From: an uncultured Mediterraneibacter sp.
Lineage (GTDB): Bacteria > Bacillota > Clostridia > Lachnospirales > Lachnospiraceae
Reading direction: 5' to 3'
Assembly (NCBI RefSeq): GCF_934309415.1
Contig: NZ_CAKRDI010000018.1
Span: 1-61,989 of the forward strand
DNA: 61,989 bases
Shown here: positions 1-9,146 of the stretch, piece by piece
Numbering within the stretch: the first letter of the stretch is position 1
Layout of the letters: every line of letters begins with the position of its first letter
Translations under genes and position numbers: made by a program
Notes under the pieces: model-generated
What the model was told of the DNA's origin: nothing
The model's input: the letters and a program-made list of their open reading frames with translations, nothing else
Databases searched by the model: none

Positions 1-2
1 AG

Positions 3-77
3 GGCATAACCAAAGCAGTGATAGGTAAATGGATGATGATGTTGGTTGAAACTGTATGTAGTTTTGAAGGTACATAA
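3..77 (+). CDS. possible 3' end of an upstream gene
   Basis: The only frame open from the left edge reads 24 codons and stops at 75-77. A strong intrinsic terminator follows at once (104-127), which supports a plus-strand transcription unit ending here. The residues are hydrophobic and include a MMM run, but they are too few to assign a family. It could equally be chance reading of a non-coding end. Confidence 0.25.
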   Translation, partial: GITKAVIGKWMMMLVETVCSFEGT

Positions 78-103
78 ATATTTGAATAAGTTAAGACTTG
101 AAG

Positions 104-127
104 ACAGTGCTGAGGCACTGTTTTTTT
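104..127 (+). terminator. intrinsic terminator
   Basis: A seven-base stem (ACAGTGC / GCACTGT) with a TGAG loop is followed directly by seven T. This is a textbook Rho-independent terminator for whatever gene enters from the left. Confidence 0.85.
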
Positions 128-258
128 GTGCGCAAAAATCTGGAGTAAATATAGAAAGTGTTTTAAAAGTAATTCCGGTGATCTGCATGCTTTACAGTGA
201 CGTATAGCTTAAAGAAAACATTTTTCAGACACGATCTAATTAAAAATATTTTTAGTAA

Positions 259-301
259 AAAAGCGTATTCTCAGTATTAAAAAGTTAAGAATACGCTTTT
301 A
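259..301. terminator. terminator hairpin after the LysR gene
   Basis: A 13-base inverted repeat (AAAAGCGTATTCT / AGAATACGCTTTT) flanks an AT-rich loop and has A and T runs on both sides. It sits 17 bases beyond the stop of the minus-strand LysR gene, so it most likely ends that transcript and may work in both directions. Confidence 0.75.
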
Positions 302-317
302 AAATGTCTCGATTAAT

Positions 318-1208
318 TTAACAGGACACATACTTTTTAACAACATTTATAAAATTCAGAATATCTCCTGATGGATCCAGCGGATACAGAATTCCATAAG
401 GAATCGGATGATTCCATCGAACCGGAAGAGTGACTAATGCAGGATGTACATCTTTCCAGCATTCAATTGTGACCATCAGATTATGAGACTGTTCGCATCG
501 GTTAAAGACTTCTATGTCGTAGAACTGCGAAGTATCTTCTATATGAATCTGTGGATGTTGTTCTATTTCTGAACGGATGTCATCAACTGTTCCAGAATCT
601 CCCCGTTTTACCATCATCAGAGTCTCCCCGTAGAGATCGTCAAGTGTCAGATACTCCTTAGAAGCGAGACGATGATCCCTTGACATGGCAATATAGTGCT
701 GGTATGTTCCAAGCTGAAAGAAATTACAGCGGTTCATCCAGAGTGCGGAGTCACAGACACCGACCAGAAAATCAAATTTATCTCCCAGTGATGAGATCTC
801 ATCAAGAATTCCCTCATGATTATCTTCAAAAGGAACAATGTGTAATTTATATCCCTGAAAAGCGTGATTTACCTGATACCAGAGATCCATAAAAGGTTTG
901 CAGGGATTTAACAGAGAACTTCCAATGCAGAACACCTTTTCAGTAGCAGCGGCAGCCTGTCTTGCCTCAGTTACTGCTTTTTCAGAATAACTGATCAGAT
1001 ATTTTGCATGCCGGTAAATGATCTGTCCGGCAGAAGTCAGTGTAATTCCCTGATTTGAACGATGGAACAATTTCAGATTCAGATGTTTTTCAAGAGCATT
1101 TACCTGTTTCATGACAGAAGGCGGCGAGATGAAAAGCTTTTCGGCTGCTTTATTAAAACTTCCACAATCTGCAACACAGATGAATACAGTAAGATGCTGA
1201 TTAAACAT
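318..1208 (-). CDS. LysR family transcriptional regulator
   Basis: A 296-residue protein of normal LysR length. Residues 1-60 form the winged helix-turn-helix, with the family pattern GSFNKAAEKLFISPPSV followed by LEKHLNLKLFHR. The remainder is the effector-binding domain (PF03466 type). The start at 1208 gives the standard LysR N-terminus. It is transcribed divergently from the MATE gene with a 151-base spacer that carries two inverted repeats, so it probably regulates the MATE, flavodoxin and cupin genes to its right. The effector is unknown. It is followed by a terminator hairpin at 259-301. Confidence 0.9.
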   Translation of the reverse strand: MFNQHLTVFICVADCGSFNKAAEKLFISPPSVMKQVNALEKHLNLKLFHRSNQGITLTSAGQIIYRHAKYLISYSEKAVTEARQAAAATEKVFCIGSSLLNPCKPFMDLWYQVNHAFQGYKLHIVPFEDNHEGILDEISSLGDKFDFLVGVCDSALWMNRCNFFQLGTYQHYIAMSRDHRLASKEYLTLDDLYGETLMMVKRGDSGTVDDIRSEIEQHPQIHIEDTSQFYDIEVFNRCEQSHNLMVTIECWKDVHPALVTLPVRWNHPIPYGILYPLDPSGDILNFINVVKKYVSC

Positions 1209-1238
1209 ATAACTAATTCCTCCGTTTCGTATTAAAAA

Positions 1239-1297
1239 ATTATTATTTACTACGTCAGTAATAATATCGCATTAACTTTTAGCTAATACGATATTAC
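1239..1297. promoter_or_regulatory. paired inverted repeats, likely LysR operators
   Basis: Two dyads lie side by side in the divergent spacer: ATTATTTACT / AGTAATAAT (about 1241-1266) and TAATATCG / CGATATTA (about 1262-1296). LysR proteins typically bind interrupted dyads between themselves and their target gene. The assignment rests on position and symmetry only. Confidence 0.5.
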
Positions 1298-1359
1298 AAT
1301 ATCGATTCTTCCCTGTCAAGAAACGAAGCGCTACAATAATACTGGTAAAGGAGAACGAT

Positions 1360-2688
1360 ATGATATTTTCAAATAAAGATTTAAAAGCGATGATTATTCC
1401 GCTGCTTGCAGAACAGTTCCTGTTAATGCTGGTAGGTCTGGCGGATACATTTATCGTAAGTTATGCAGGGGAAGCAGCAGTTTCAGGCGTATCACTTGTA
1501 AATTCATTTAATACAATTTTTATTTACCTGTTTACGGCACTGGCATCTGGTGGTGCAGTAGTTGTCAGTCAATATATAGGCAGTGGGCAGAAGAAAGAAG
1601 CTTCTGAGACAATCAGCCAGCTTCTGATGATCTCAACACTTTTTTCTATTGTAATTACGATCGTAGTTCTTGCATTTAACGGGATGCTGATAGGAGCTTT
1701 ATTTGGAAGAGTAGAGCAGGATGTAAGAGATTCCTGCATTACTTATTTGAGAATATCAGCTTATTCTTATCCGGCGTTGGCAATTTATAATACAGGAGCA
1801 GCGTTGTACCGGAGTATTGGAAAGACAAGTACAACAATGTATATTTCCATTGTTTCCAATGTCATTAATGTGATTGGAAATGTAATCGGAGTGTTTGTTT
1901 TAAAAGCAGGAGTTGCAGGAGTTGCGTATCCGTCTTTGATCGCAAGAACCTTTTCAGCAGTTGTGATTACTGTATTATGTTTTAGGAGCAATGAGGGAAT
2001 TCAGTACATTTGGAAGGATATCATTGCATGGAACGGGGCTTTGTTGAAGAAGATTCTTGGAATTGCGATTCCAAATGGAATTGAGAGCGGAGTCTTTCAG
2101 TTTGTGAAGGTAGCACTCAGCAGTGTGGTTGCGTTGTTTGGTACATATCAGATTGCTGCGAATGGAATTGCACAAAGCATCTGGAGTGTTGCAGCGCTGA
2201 TCAGCAGTTCTATGGGACCGGTGTTTATCACGGTAATCGGTCAGTGTATGGGAGCAGGTGAGACAGAACAGGCAGAGCATTATTTCAAAAAACTGATGAA
2301 GATTACACTTGGTCTGGCTCTTATCTGGAATGTGTTGATCTTTGCGATTACACCGTTCCTTATGAATGCTTATGCGGTGTCAGATCAGACACGAAGACTT
2401 GTTATCTGGCTTGTGCTGATTCATAATATAGCAAATGGATTGATTTTCCCATTTGCAGATCCGTTGGGAAAAGGACTCAGAGCGGCAGGCGATGTGACAT
2501 TTACGATGGGAATTTCCCTTTTTACAACTATTGGAGTAAGATTTGTATTATCCATTTTATTTGCGATTGTACTGGATCTTGGTGTAATCGGCATTGCACT
2601 GGCAATGTGTATGGACTGGTTTACAAGAGCTGTAATCTTTGCTGTTAGATTTAAACAGGGAAAATGGAAGACATTCCGTGTGATCTAA
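1360..2688 (+). CDS. MATE family multidrug/sodium antiporter
   Basis: A 442-residue integral membrane protein with about twelve hydrophobic segments. The N-terminus (LAEQFLLMLVGLADTFIVS) is typical of MatE domains, and the two halves repeat the MatE layout (residues about 15-175 and 235-395). Family members export cationic drugs or metabolites in exchange for Na+ or H+; the substrate here is unknown. The start is preceded by AAAGGAGAACGAT. It is divergent from the LysR gene and 88 bases upstream of a flavodoxin, so it could be controlled by that regulator and co-expressed with the redox genes. Confidence 0.88.
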   Translation: MIFSNKDLKAMIIPLLAEQFLLMLVGLADTFIVSYAGEAAVSGVSLVNSFNTIFIYLFTALASGGAVVVSQYIGSGQKKEASETISQLLMISTLFSIVITIVVLAFNGMLIGALFGRVEQDVRDSCITYLRISAYSYPALAIYNTGAALYRSIGKTSTTMYISIVSNVINVIGNVIGVFVLKAGVAGVAYPSLIARTFSAVVITVLCFRSNEGIQYIWKDIIAWNGALLKKILGIAIPNGIESGVFQFVKVALSSVVALFGTYQIAANGIAQSIWSVAALISSSMGPVFITVIGQCMGAGETEQAEHYFKKLMKITLGLALIWNVLIFAITPFLMNAYAVSDQTRRLVIWLVLIHNIANGLIFPFADPLGKGLRAAGDVTFTMGISLFTTIGVRFVLSILFAIVLDLGVIGIALAMCMDWFTRAVIFAVRFKQGKWKTFRVI

Positions 2689-2776
2689 ATTGCAATATAT
2701 GTTTTGATGAAAGAGTTAATAAAAAATTTGAGAAATCAGATTTTTAAAGAATATAAAAAGAAAGGAAGCAGGAGAG

Positions 2777-3283
2777 ATGGCAAAATTAATTGCATATTTT
2801 TCAAGAGCAGATGAAAATTATTTCAATGGAGCTTTAAAGAAGATTTCCGTAGGAAATACAGAAATTGCTGCTCAGAAACTGCAGGAGCTGACAGGGGCAG
2901 ACTTGTTTAAAATTGATCCGGTACAGCCGTATTCGAAGGATTATAATGAATGTATCGAGCAGGCACAGCAGGATCAGAAGAGAGATGCAAGACCAGAACT
3001 GAAAGCATATCCGGACAGCCTGGAGGCATATGACACAATTTACCTGGGATATCCAAATTACTGGGGTACTATGCCGATGGCAGTATTCACATTTCTGGAG
3101 CATTTTGATTTCGCAGGGAAGACAATCTGCCCATTCTGTACTCATGAAGGAAGTCAGATGGGACACAGTGAGCAGGATATCAGGAAACTTTGTCCGCAGG
3201 CAAAGATAGAAAAAGGACTTCCTATTCACGGAAGCGATGTGGAAAAAGCGGATACCGTGTTGAAAAATTGGGTAAAAAAGTAG
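2777..3283 (+). CDS. flavodoxin
   Basis: A 168-residue single-domain flavodoxin-like protein. The N-terminal strand and phosphate loop are divergent (AYFSRADENY in place of the usual T/SxTGxT). The aromatic FMN loop is clear as LGYPNYWGTMPM, and FAGKTICPFCTHEGSQMG forms the later loop found in Flavodoxin_4-type proteins. It is predicted to be a cytoplasmic FMN electron carrier or quinone-reductase-like protein. An AAAGGAAGCAGGAGAG site precedes the start. It lies between the MATE gene and the CMD-cupin gene on the same strand. The redox partner is not visible. Confidence 0.85.
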   Translation: MAKLIAYFSRADENYFNGALKKISVGNTEIAAQKLQELTGADLFKIDPVQPYSKDYNECIEQAQQDQKRDARPELKAYPDSLEAYDTIYLGYPNYWGTMPMAVFTFLEHFDFAGKTICPFCTHEGSQMGHSEQDIRKLCPQAKIEKGLPIHGSDVEKADTVLKNWVKK

Positions 3284-3389
3284 GAGAATGTGAATAAATC
3301 GAAAAATTCGACTATTATCCGAAGAGTTTAAATTTTTATTTTGAAAAAAGGAACAGTAAAAATCTAATAAAAAAACGGAGGTAACTATC

Positions 3390-4151
3390 ATGGTAAAACA
3401 GACAGCAGGAAGAGATGCATTAAACAATTTCGCACCAAAGTTCGCAGAGTTAAATGATGACGTATTATTTGGTGAGGTATGGTCAAGAGAAGACAAACTG
3501 TCTCTTAAGACACGTTCCATCGTAACAATGACAGCATTGATCAGCAAGGGAATTGTTGATAATTCTCTGAAATATCACCTGACAACAGCAAAGAAGAATG
3601 GTGTTACAAAGACAGAGATGGCAGAGATCCTGACTCATGTTGCATTCTACGCAGGATGGCCGAACGCATGGGCTGCATTTAATATGGCAAAAGAAGTTTA
3701 TGCAGAAGAGATCGCAAAAGACGGAGCGGCAGATGACAATGTACACGGTGGCTTCTTCGGATTAGGAGAGCCAAATACAGCTTATGCACAGTACTTTATT
3801 GGAAACAGCTATCTGAATCCACTGACAAATCCAAAGGAAACAGTATTTATCGCAAACGTAACATTTGAGCCTGGATGTCGTAACAACTGGCATATCCATC
3901 ATGCAGACAAAGGAGGCGGACAGCTTCTGATCTGTGTAGACGGAGAAGGCTGGTATCAGGAAGAAGGAAAACCGGCACAGAGCTTAAAACCGGGTGATGT
4001 AGTTACAATTCCACCAGAAGTTAAACACTGGCATGGAGCAAAGAAAGATGGATGGTTCAGCCATCTTGCAGTAGAAGTTCCGGGCGAGAACTGCAGCAAT
4101 GAATGGTGCGAGCCTGTGACAGAGGAACAGTATGAGGCACTTGGTGAATAA
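3390..4151 (+). CDS. carboxymuconolactone decarboxylase-like/cupin fusion
   Basis: A 253-residue two-domain protein. Residues about 10-110 resemble the carboxymuconolactone decarboxylase family (LSLKTRSIVTMTALIS, then EMAEILTHVAFYAGWPNA). Residues about 145-245 form a cupin barrel with metal-ligand pattern HIHHADKGGGQLL and a second motif with H in EVKHWHG. No CxxC thiol pair of AhpD type is seen in the first domain, so peroxidase activity is not supported. The start follows AACGGAGGTAACTATC. Such fusions commonly sit next to flavodoxins and LysR regulators in clostridia. The substrate is unknown. Confidence 0.82.
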   Translation: MVKQTAGRDALNNFAPKFAELNDDVLFGEVWSREDKLSLKTRSIVTMTALISKGIVDNSLKYHLTTAKKNGVTKTEMAEILTHVAFYAGWPNAWAAFNMAKEVYAEEIAKDGAADDNVHGGFFGLGEPNTAYAQYFIGNSYLNPLTNPKETVFIANVTFEPGCRNNWHIHHADKGGGQLLICVDGEGWYQEEGKPAQSLKPGDVVTIPPEVKHWHGAKKDGWFSHLAVEVPGENCSNEWCEPVTEEQYEALGE

Positions 4152-4269
4152 AAATAGGAATTCTTACGAATCAGGATACGAACAGCAGCTCAAAATGCAT
4201 AACGTGTTGTAGCTTTTTCGTTCTGTTTCAAATGATTGATAAGATAAAAGAATAATTTTTTAGTAGAAT

Positions 4270-4337
4270 AAAAAACTCTCTTTCGAGTAGCAAAATCTGT
4301 AGAACAGATTAATAGCTGACAAAAGAGAGTTTTTTTT
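4270..4337 (+). terminator. terminator with nested hairpin
   Basis: An outer stem (AAAACTCTCTTT / AAAGAGAGTTTT) encloses a small internal hairpin (AATCTGT / ACAGATT) and ends in eight T. It separates the LysR-linked genes from peptidase T. Confidence 0.75.
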
Positions 4338-4413
4338 GTATACTTTAAACAAAAGCAAAAAAGTTATACAGAGAAATCGCAGAGACAAGAGTTAGAGGAG
4401 AGGCAGAAATATT

Positions 4414-5649
4414 ATGAGAGCATATGAACGTTTATTAAATTATGTGACAGTCAGAACACCAAGTGACGAAGAGAGCGAGACGGTTCCGTCTTCTGCATGT
4501 CAGTTTGAATTGGCACATCAGTTGGAAAAAGAAATGAGAGAGCTTGGACTTGCGGAAATTGTATTAGATGAAAAGTGTTACCTGTACGGAAAACTTCCGG
4601 CAACTGCAGGGCATGAAGAGAAACCTGCGATTGGTTTCATCGCACACATGGATACAGTTTCTGATTTTTGTGATCATGAGATACGACCGGTGATTATAGA
4701 AAATTATGATGGAAAGGATCTGATTTATCCCAAAGGAGATCGTGTCTTAAGGACAGAGATCTTTCCACATCTGAAAGGATTAAAAGGACAGACGTTGATT
4801 ACAACGGATGGAACAACCGTTCTCGGCGCAGATGATAAAGCAGGAATCGCTGAGATCCTGACGATGATCGAGAAGATTCAGATTGAAAAAATTCCGCATG
4901 GAACAATCTGTGTTGCGTTTACGCCGGATGAAGAGATTGGAAGAGGCTCAGATTATTTTGATATAGAACAGTTTGGCGCCCAGTATGCATACACAATGGA
5001 TGGAGATACAGAGGGAGAGATCCAGTATGAGAATTTTAATGCATGCAAAGCAGATTTCAAGATTAAAGGGTTCAATGTTCATCCGGGATCTTCCAAGGAT
5101 ACAATGATCAATGCAAGTCTGGTCGCAATGGAAATCAACCAGAGTCTTCCGGCGCAGGAAATTCCGCGTGGCACAGAAGGATATGAAGGCTTCTTTCATC
5201 TGATCAGTATGAAGGGCGAAGTGGGAGAAGCAGAACTTCATTACATTGTAAGAGATCATGATAAGAATCTTTTTGAAGCAAAAAAACAAACCTTACGATT
5301 AATTGAAAAAAATCTCAATGAAAAATGGGGAGAAGGAACTGTTACACTTACAATTACAGACCAGTACCGGAACATGGCAGAGGTGATTGAAGGCTGTATG
5401 CACCTGATCAAGAATGCTGAAAAGGCATGTGGAAATGCAGGTGTGGCCCCTTTGATTCTGCCAATCCGTGGTGGTACAGATGGATGCCAGTTAAGTTTCA
5501 AAGGACTTCCGTGTCCGAATCTGGGAACCGGCGGACATGCTTTTCACGGTCCGTTTGAACATATCACAGCGGAGGCAATGGATAAGAGCGTGCAGGTGCT
5601 TGTGGAGCTGGTGAAGCTGTATGCAGAAAATAAAAGCTTAGATATGTAG
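4414..5649 (+). CDS. pepT: peptidase T (tripeptide aminopeptidase)
   Basis: A 411-residue M20B metallopeptidase of normal PepT length that releases the N-terminal residue of tripeptides in the cytosol. Zinc and catalytic motifs are all present: AHMDTVSDF (His78, Asp80), GADDKAG (bridging Asp), DEEIGRG (catalytic and ligand Glu), the DGD segment and the C-terminal HAFHGPFE histidine. The dimerisation domain lies between. An AGAGGAGAGGCAG site precedes the start. It ends 21 bases before the response-regulator gene, so the two may share a transcript, although the functions look unrelated. Confidence 0.95.
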   Translation: MRAYERLLNYVTVRTPSDEESETVPSSACQFELAHQLEKEMRELGLAEIVLDEKCYLYGKLPATAGHEEKPAIGFIAHMDTVSDFCDHEIRPVIIENYDGKDLIYPKGDRVLRTEIFPHLKGLKGQTLITTDGTTVLGADDKAGIAEILTMIEKIQIEKIPHGTICVAFTPDEEIGRGSDYFDIEQFGAQYAYTMDGDTEGEIQYENFNACKADFKIKGFNVHPGSSKDTMINASLVAMEINQSLPAQEIPRGTEGYEGFFHLISMKGEVGEAELHYIVRDHDKNLFEAKKQTLRLIEKNLNEKWGEGTVTLTITDQYRNMAEVIEGCMHLIKNAEKACGNAGVAPLILPIRGGTDGCQLSFKGLPCPNLGTGGHAFHGPFEHITAEAMDKSVQVLVELVKLYAENKSLDM

Positions 5650-5670
5650 AGAAAAGACGAGGATTGTAAA

Positions 5671-7209
5671 ATGGAACAGACTAAATTTTCGATTTTACTG
5701 GTGGATGATGAAAAGAATGAGAGAAAAGGAATTGAAAAGTTAATACAGAAGAATGGCTATAATCTTCAGGTGTTTCAGGCAGAGAATGGAGTAGATGCTT
5801 TAAAAATATTTAAGGAAAAGAAAATAGATATCTTATTGACGGATATAAAAATGCCGTTTATGGATGGAATGGAATTAATTAAAGAGGTTCATAAAGAAGG
5901 CTGGGATCCTGTCTGCATTATTTACAGTGCATATGGAGAATTCGAGTATGCACAAAATGCGATTGCACTTGGAGTAATTCAATATCTGTTAAAGCCAATT
6001 AAGTTATCGGAATTTAGAAATTTATTTGAAAAAGTATTGTCCATATGTCAGACCAAAAAAGAACAGGAAGAGCAGAATCAGGTATTAAAGTTAAGATTGG
6101 AGACAGCAGAAAACATACAGTTAAGCAAAGAAATTTTAAGTGTATTAGATTCGAAAGCTGAAAAAAATTCAAAAATATTAGATCAAGTAATTGAAGAAGG
6201 AAAAGTGCCGGTTATTCTTTCAAGTTATTCCTATCTCCTTTCTAAATACTGGGAAAATTATGAAGAGGAAATAAGGAAAGTTGTATCGGATAAGGCAATT
6301 ATCATTAATAAAGATGATACACAAACTTTAATATTGATTCCGGAGGAGATTATGCCATCAGCAACGAAGGCAAGACAAATTTGTGAAGAGCTGATTGAAA
6401 TATCAAAAGGAAAATATCGTTCCGAAATTTTTATTGTTGCAGGAAAGACATGTAAAAATATAAGAGAATTGAAAAATCAGTACAGTCAGATGAAAGAACA
6501 GTTGGATTACCAGTTTTTTGTATCAGAAAGTACCTATTTTTTAAGTGGTCAGACTGGATTTGTACGTAAGGAAAGTGATATGCTTTCCATCTATTTTAAA
6601 AAGATTCTCACCTGTGCAAAGCTTCAGGATTTTGATGAAATGAAACAGGAGTATGAGAAAGCATTCTGCTATATAGAAGATAACGTTGGATTCAGTTCAA
6701 TTTATGTGAAATATAATTTCTCAGAAATAATTAAAGAAAGCTGCGAACTTCTGGGACATGGGGAAAGAATCATGCAAGTGATGGAAGATATTTATGAAGC
6801 ACATTCTATAGAACAGGTACGAAAGGCAGTGTATACTTTAATTGATAAAATCTCAGTGCTTGATACGAAGAAGAAAGAGGAAAACAGGTCTGTGCAGCTG
6901 ACGAAAAAATATGTGCATGAAAATTATCAGGAAATTACTCTGAGTGTATCTATGATTGCCGATGAGTTAAATATTTCTGCTGCGTATCTGAGTACATTGT
7001 TTAAAAAAGAGACAGGTCAGACTTTAATTAAATATATTTCTTGGTACCGGATCGAAAAAGCAAAAGAATTATTAAAAACAACAACAATGAAAGTAGGAGA
7101 TATTGCTGAAAAAGTTGGTTATGTAAATGCATCGTATTTTATTTCTCTGTTCAGAAACAATGTGGGATGCAGTCCGGCAAAATATCGGGAAAATGCATAT
7201 GAAGAGTAA
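5671..7209 (+). CDS. YesN-type response regulator (receiver plus AraC domain)
   Basis: A 512-residue regulator. Residues 1-125 form a receiver with acidic pocket VDDE, phosphoacceptor Asp58 in LLTDIKMP and the conserved Lys in LLKP. A long linker of about 270 residues follows, and residues about 410-510 are a double helix-turn-helix AraC domain (ISAAYLSTLFKKETGQ, then VGYVNASYFISLFRNNVG). The layout matches Bacillus YesN. It precedes its cognate YesM-like kinase and the ABC importer genes, so it is predicted to activate the transporter operon when a carbohydrate signal is sensed. Confidence 0.92.
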   Translation: MEQTKFSILLVDDEKNERKGIEKLIQKNGYNLQVFQAENGVDALKIFKEKKIDILLTDIKMPFMDGMELIKEVHKEGWDPVCIIYSAYGEFEYAQNAIALGVIQYLLKPIKLSEFRNLFEKVLSICQTKKEQEEQNQVLKLRLETAENIQLSKEILSVLDSKAEKNSKILDQVIEEGKVPVILSSYSYLLSKYWENYEEEIRKVVSDKAIIINKDDTQTLILIPEEIMPSATKARQICEELIEISKGKYRSEIFIVAGKTCKNIRELKNQYSQMKEQLDYQFFVSESTYFLSGQTGFVRKESDMLSIYFKKILTCAKLQDFDEMKQEYEKAFCYIEDNVGFSSIYVKYNFSEIIKESCELLGHGERIMQVMEDIYEAHSIEQVRKAVYTLIDKISVLDTKKKEENRSVQLTKKYVHENYQEITLSVSMIADELNISAAYLSTLFKKETGQTLIKYISWYRIEKAKELLKTTTMKVGDIAEKVGYVNASYFISLFRNNVGCSPAKYRENAYEE

Positions 7210-7213
7210 AGAT

Positions 7214-8842
7214 ATGAAAAGCAGTTCATTTTTAAAACAGTTAAGGCTGGCATTTATTATTATTATTTTAATACCAGTTTTGGGATTAGGTGGAATTATA
7301 TTATATTCTTCTCATCGCTATATTAAAGAACAGAGAATAACAGAAGTGAAAAATACAATGACTCAAAATATCACTGCATTGAACGGCTGGGCAACACAGT
7401 GTGACAGTGCATTGAGATATCTGGCAGGGAATTATTCAGTTCAGAGATTTTTACAGATGGATGAGACGGATTACCTGACAGTAAATCAGGAACTGAAAAG
7501 TCTGAGTCCGATTTTATATAATGTGCTTCTTACAAATCAATATTGTAAAAATATTAAAATTTATACGGATAAGCAATTTCATATTTCCACAAACTGGATT
7601 GAAAATTCGGAGAAATATACGGAAAAATCCTGGTATCAGGAGATTATGAATACAACAGGAACTGTATGGTGGAATGAAGAGGATGCTTTGTTTATGGGCA
7701 GAAAAATAGTTTCTGCTTATCCAAAAGGAACACTTGGAATTGTAATAGTTGAATTAAAAGAAGAAGCATTGAAAAATAACTTCCTGATATTTGATCATAT
7801 TCCAATTCAGATAAAAATAAATACAGACGAAAATTGTATTTATGAATATGGTGATGAGAACATAAAAGATGGAATTGAATCAGAGATGAAAGTTGCATCA
7901 AACGGTTGGATTGTACATTATCTGGTTGCACCGGAATACTATATTCAAAATGACTGGCAGCAACTCGGGATTCCTATGGTAGTTACGGCTGTGATACTTT
8001 TGATTGCCTGGATTGGAATACAGATTATTTCCAGATATTTGTTGAAAGATCTTGAGATATTAGTGAATCAGGTGAATGAGATACGAGATGGGAATTTTGA
8101 TGTATCAGTATCGTCTTCAAAAATAGAAGAAATCAATACATTATCTGAAAGTATTGAAACGATGCTGATGAAAATAAAGCAGTTGATTCGACAGGTTTAT
8201 GCGAAAGAAATCGAGAAACAAAGTCTGGAACTAGATGTCTTGCAAGCAAAAATAAATCCTCATTTTTTATATAATAATCTGTCGGCAATCAACTGGCTGG
8301 CAATAGATTGCGGAGAAGAAAAGATATCTGAGATAACAACAGAGATGGCAACCTTTTATAGAACTGCATTGAATAAAGGAAAAACAATGGACAGTATTTC
8401 TGTGGAGATAGCGAATATACAGGCGTATATCAATCTGCAATTGATTGCGCATGAAAATTCTTTTCAGGCAGAATATCAGTTTGATGAAAAGATTTATTCG
8501 TATACGATCCCAACCTTTATTTTGCAGCCTCTTGTAGAAAATGCAATTGAGCATGGAATTGATGAATTACCGGAAAGAAAAGGTAAGATAGAGATAAGAA
8601 TCTATTGCAGCGAAAAAGAGCTGTTTCTGGAAGTTCACGATAATGGGAAGGAACTATATGAGAAAATAGGAGATTCCTGTCTGCCTGTAGAAGAATACGG
8701 ATATGGTACAAGTAATGTGAATCGTCGGATTCAGTTATTGTACGGAAAAGAATATGGATTGCAGATATTTGCGGATGTATCGGGAACTACATCAAGGATC
8801 AGACTAAGCAGGGAAGAACTCAAAAAGAATATTCAATTGTAA
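7214..8842 (+). CDS. YesM-type sensor histidine kinase
   Basis: The start at 7214 is chosen because GAAGAG lies seven bases upstream and the first membrane helix then begins near residue 9; 7199 is an alternative, and the longer frame from 7127 runs deep into the regulator. The 542-residue protein has a first membrane helix (about residues 13-33), an extracellular sensor region, a second helix (about 255-275), a HAMP domain, the His_kinase motif NPHFLYNNL with its phospho-acceptor His, and a HATPase domain (VENAIEHG, then DNGK and YGTSNVNRR). It pairs with the preceding AraC-type regulator. The ligand is probably a sugar, inferred from the ABC genes downstream. Confidence 0.92.
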   Translation: MKSSSFLKQLRLAFIIIILIPVLGLGGIILYSSHRYIKEQRITEVKNTMTQNITALNGWATQCDSALRYLAGNYSVQRFLQMDETDYLTVNQELKSLSPILYNVLLTNQYCKNIKIYTDKQFHISTNWIENSEKYTEKSWYQEIMNTTGTVWWNEEDALFMGRKIVSAYPKGTLGIVIVELKEEALKNNFLIFDHIPIQIKINTDENCIYEYGDENIKDGIESEMKVASNGWIVHYLVAPEYYIQNDWQQLGIPMVVTAVILLIAWIGIQIISRYLLKDLEILVNQVNEIRDGNFDVSVSSSKIEEINTLSESIETMLMKIKQLIRQVYAKEIEKQSLELDVLQAKINPHFLYNNLSAINWLAIDCGEEKISEITTEMATFYRTALNKGKTMDSISVEIANIQAYINLQLIAHENSFQAEYQFDEKIYSYTIPTFILQPLVENAIEHGIDELPERKGKIEIRIYCSEKELFLEVHDNGKELYEKIGDSCLPVEEYGYGTSNVNRRIQLLYGKEYGLQIFADVSGTTSRIRLSREELKKNIQL

Positions 8843-9146
8843 AAGAAAAGCTATATGAAAAATAAAGAATTGTTTTAGCCATAAGAGCACAGAGGAAAGT
8901 CTGGCAGAAACGAATCTTTATGAATCATATAGCTTTCTTATATTTATGAGATAGTACAGTCTTGAGATATTCACGGGAAACAGCCAATATTTTCTCAAAG
9001 AGATATTAAAAATTTTATATATCTTTGGAATGTTAAAAAATTTGATATTTATCTAAAATATATTGGATAGAATTAGCGCAGGATCAGTCTTAAAATATAA
9101 GTAACAAATGAAACAGATAAAATTCATTCAGGAGAGGAGAAAAAAG
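8843..9146 (+). other. 304-base gap before the ABC operon
   Basis: No gene is visible. A long-range inverted repeat (AAAGCTATATGA near 8846-8858 and TCATATAGCTTTC near 8925-8937) could end or attenuate the kinase transcript. The AT-rich part at 9000-9075 probably carries the ABC promoter and the YesN-like operator, but I find no convincing -35/-10 pair. Confidence 0.45.
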
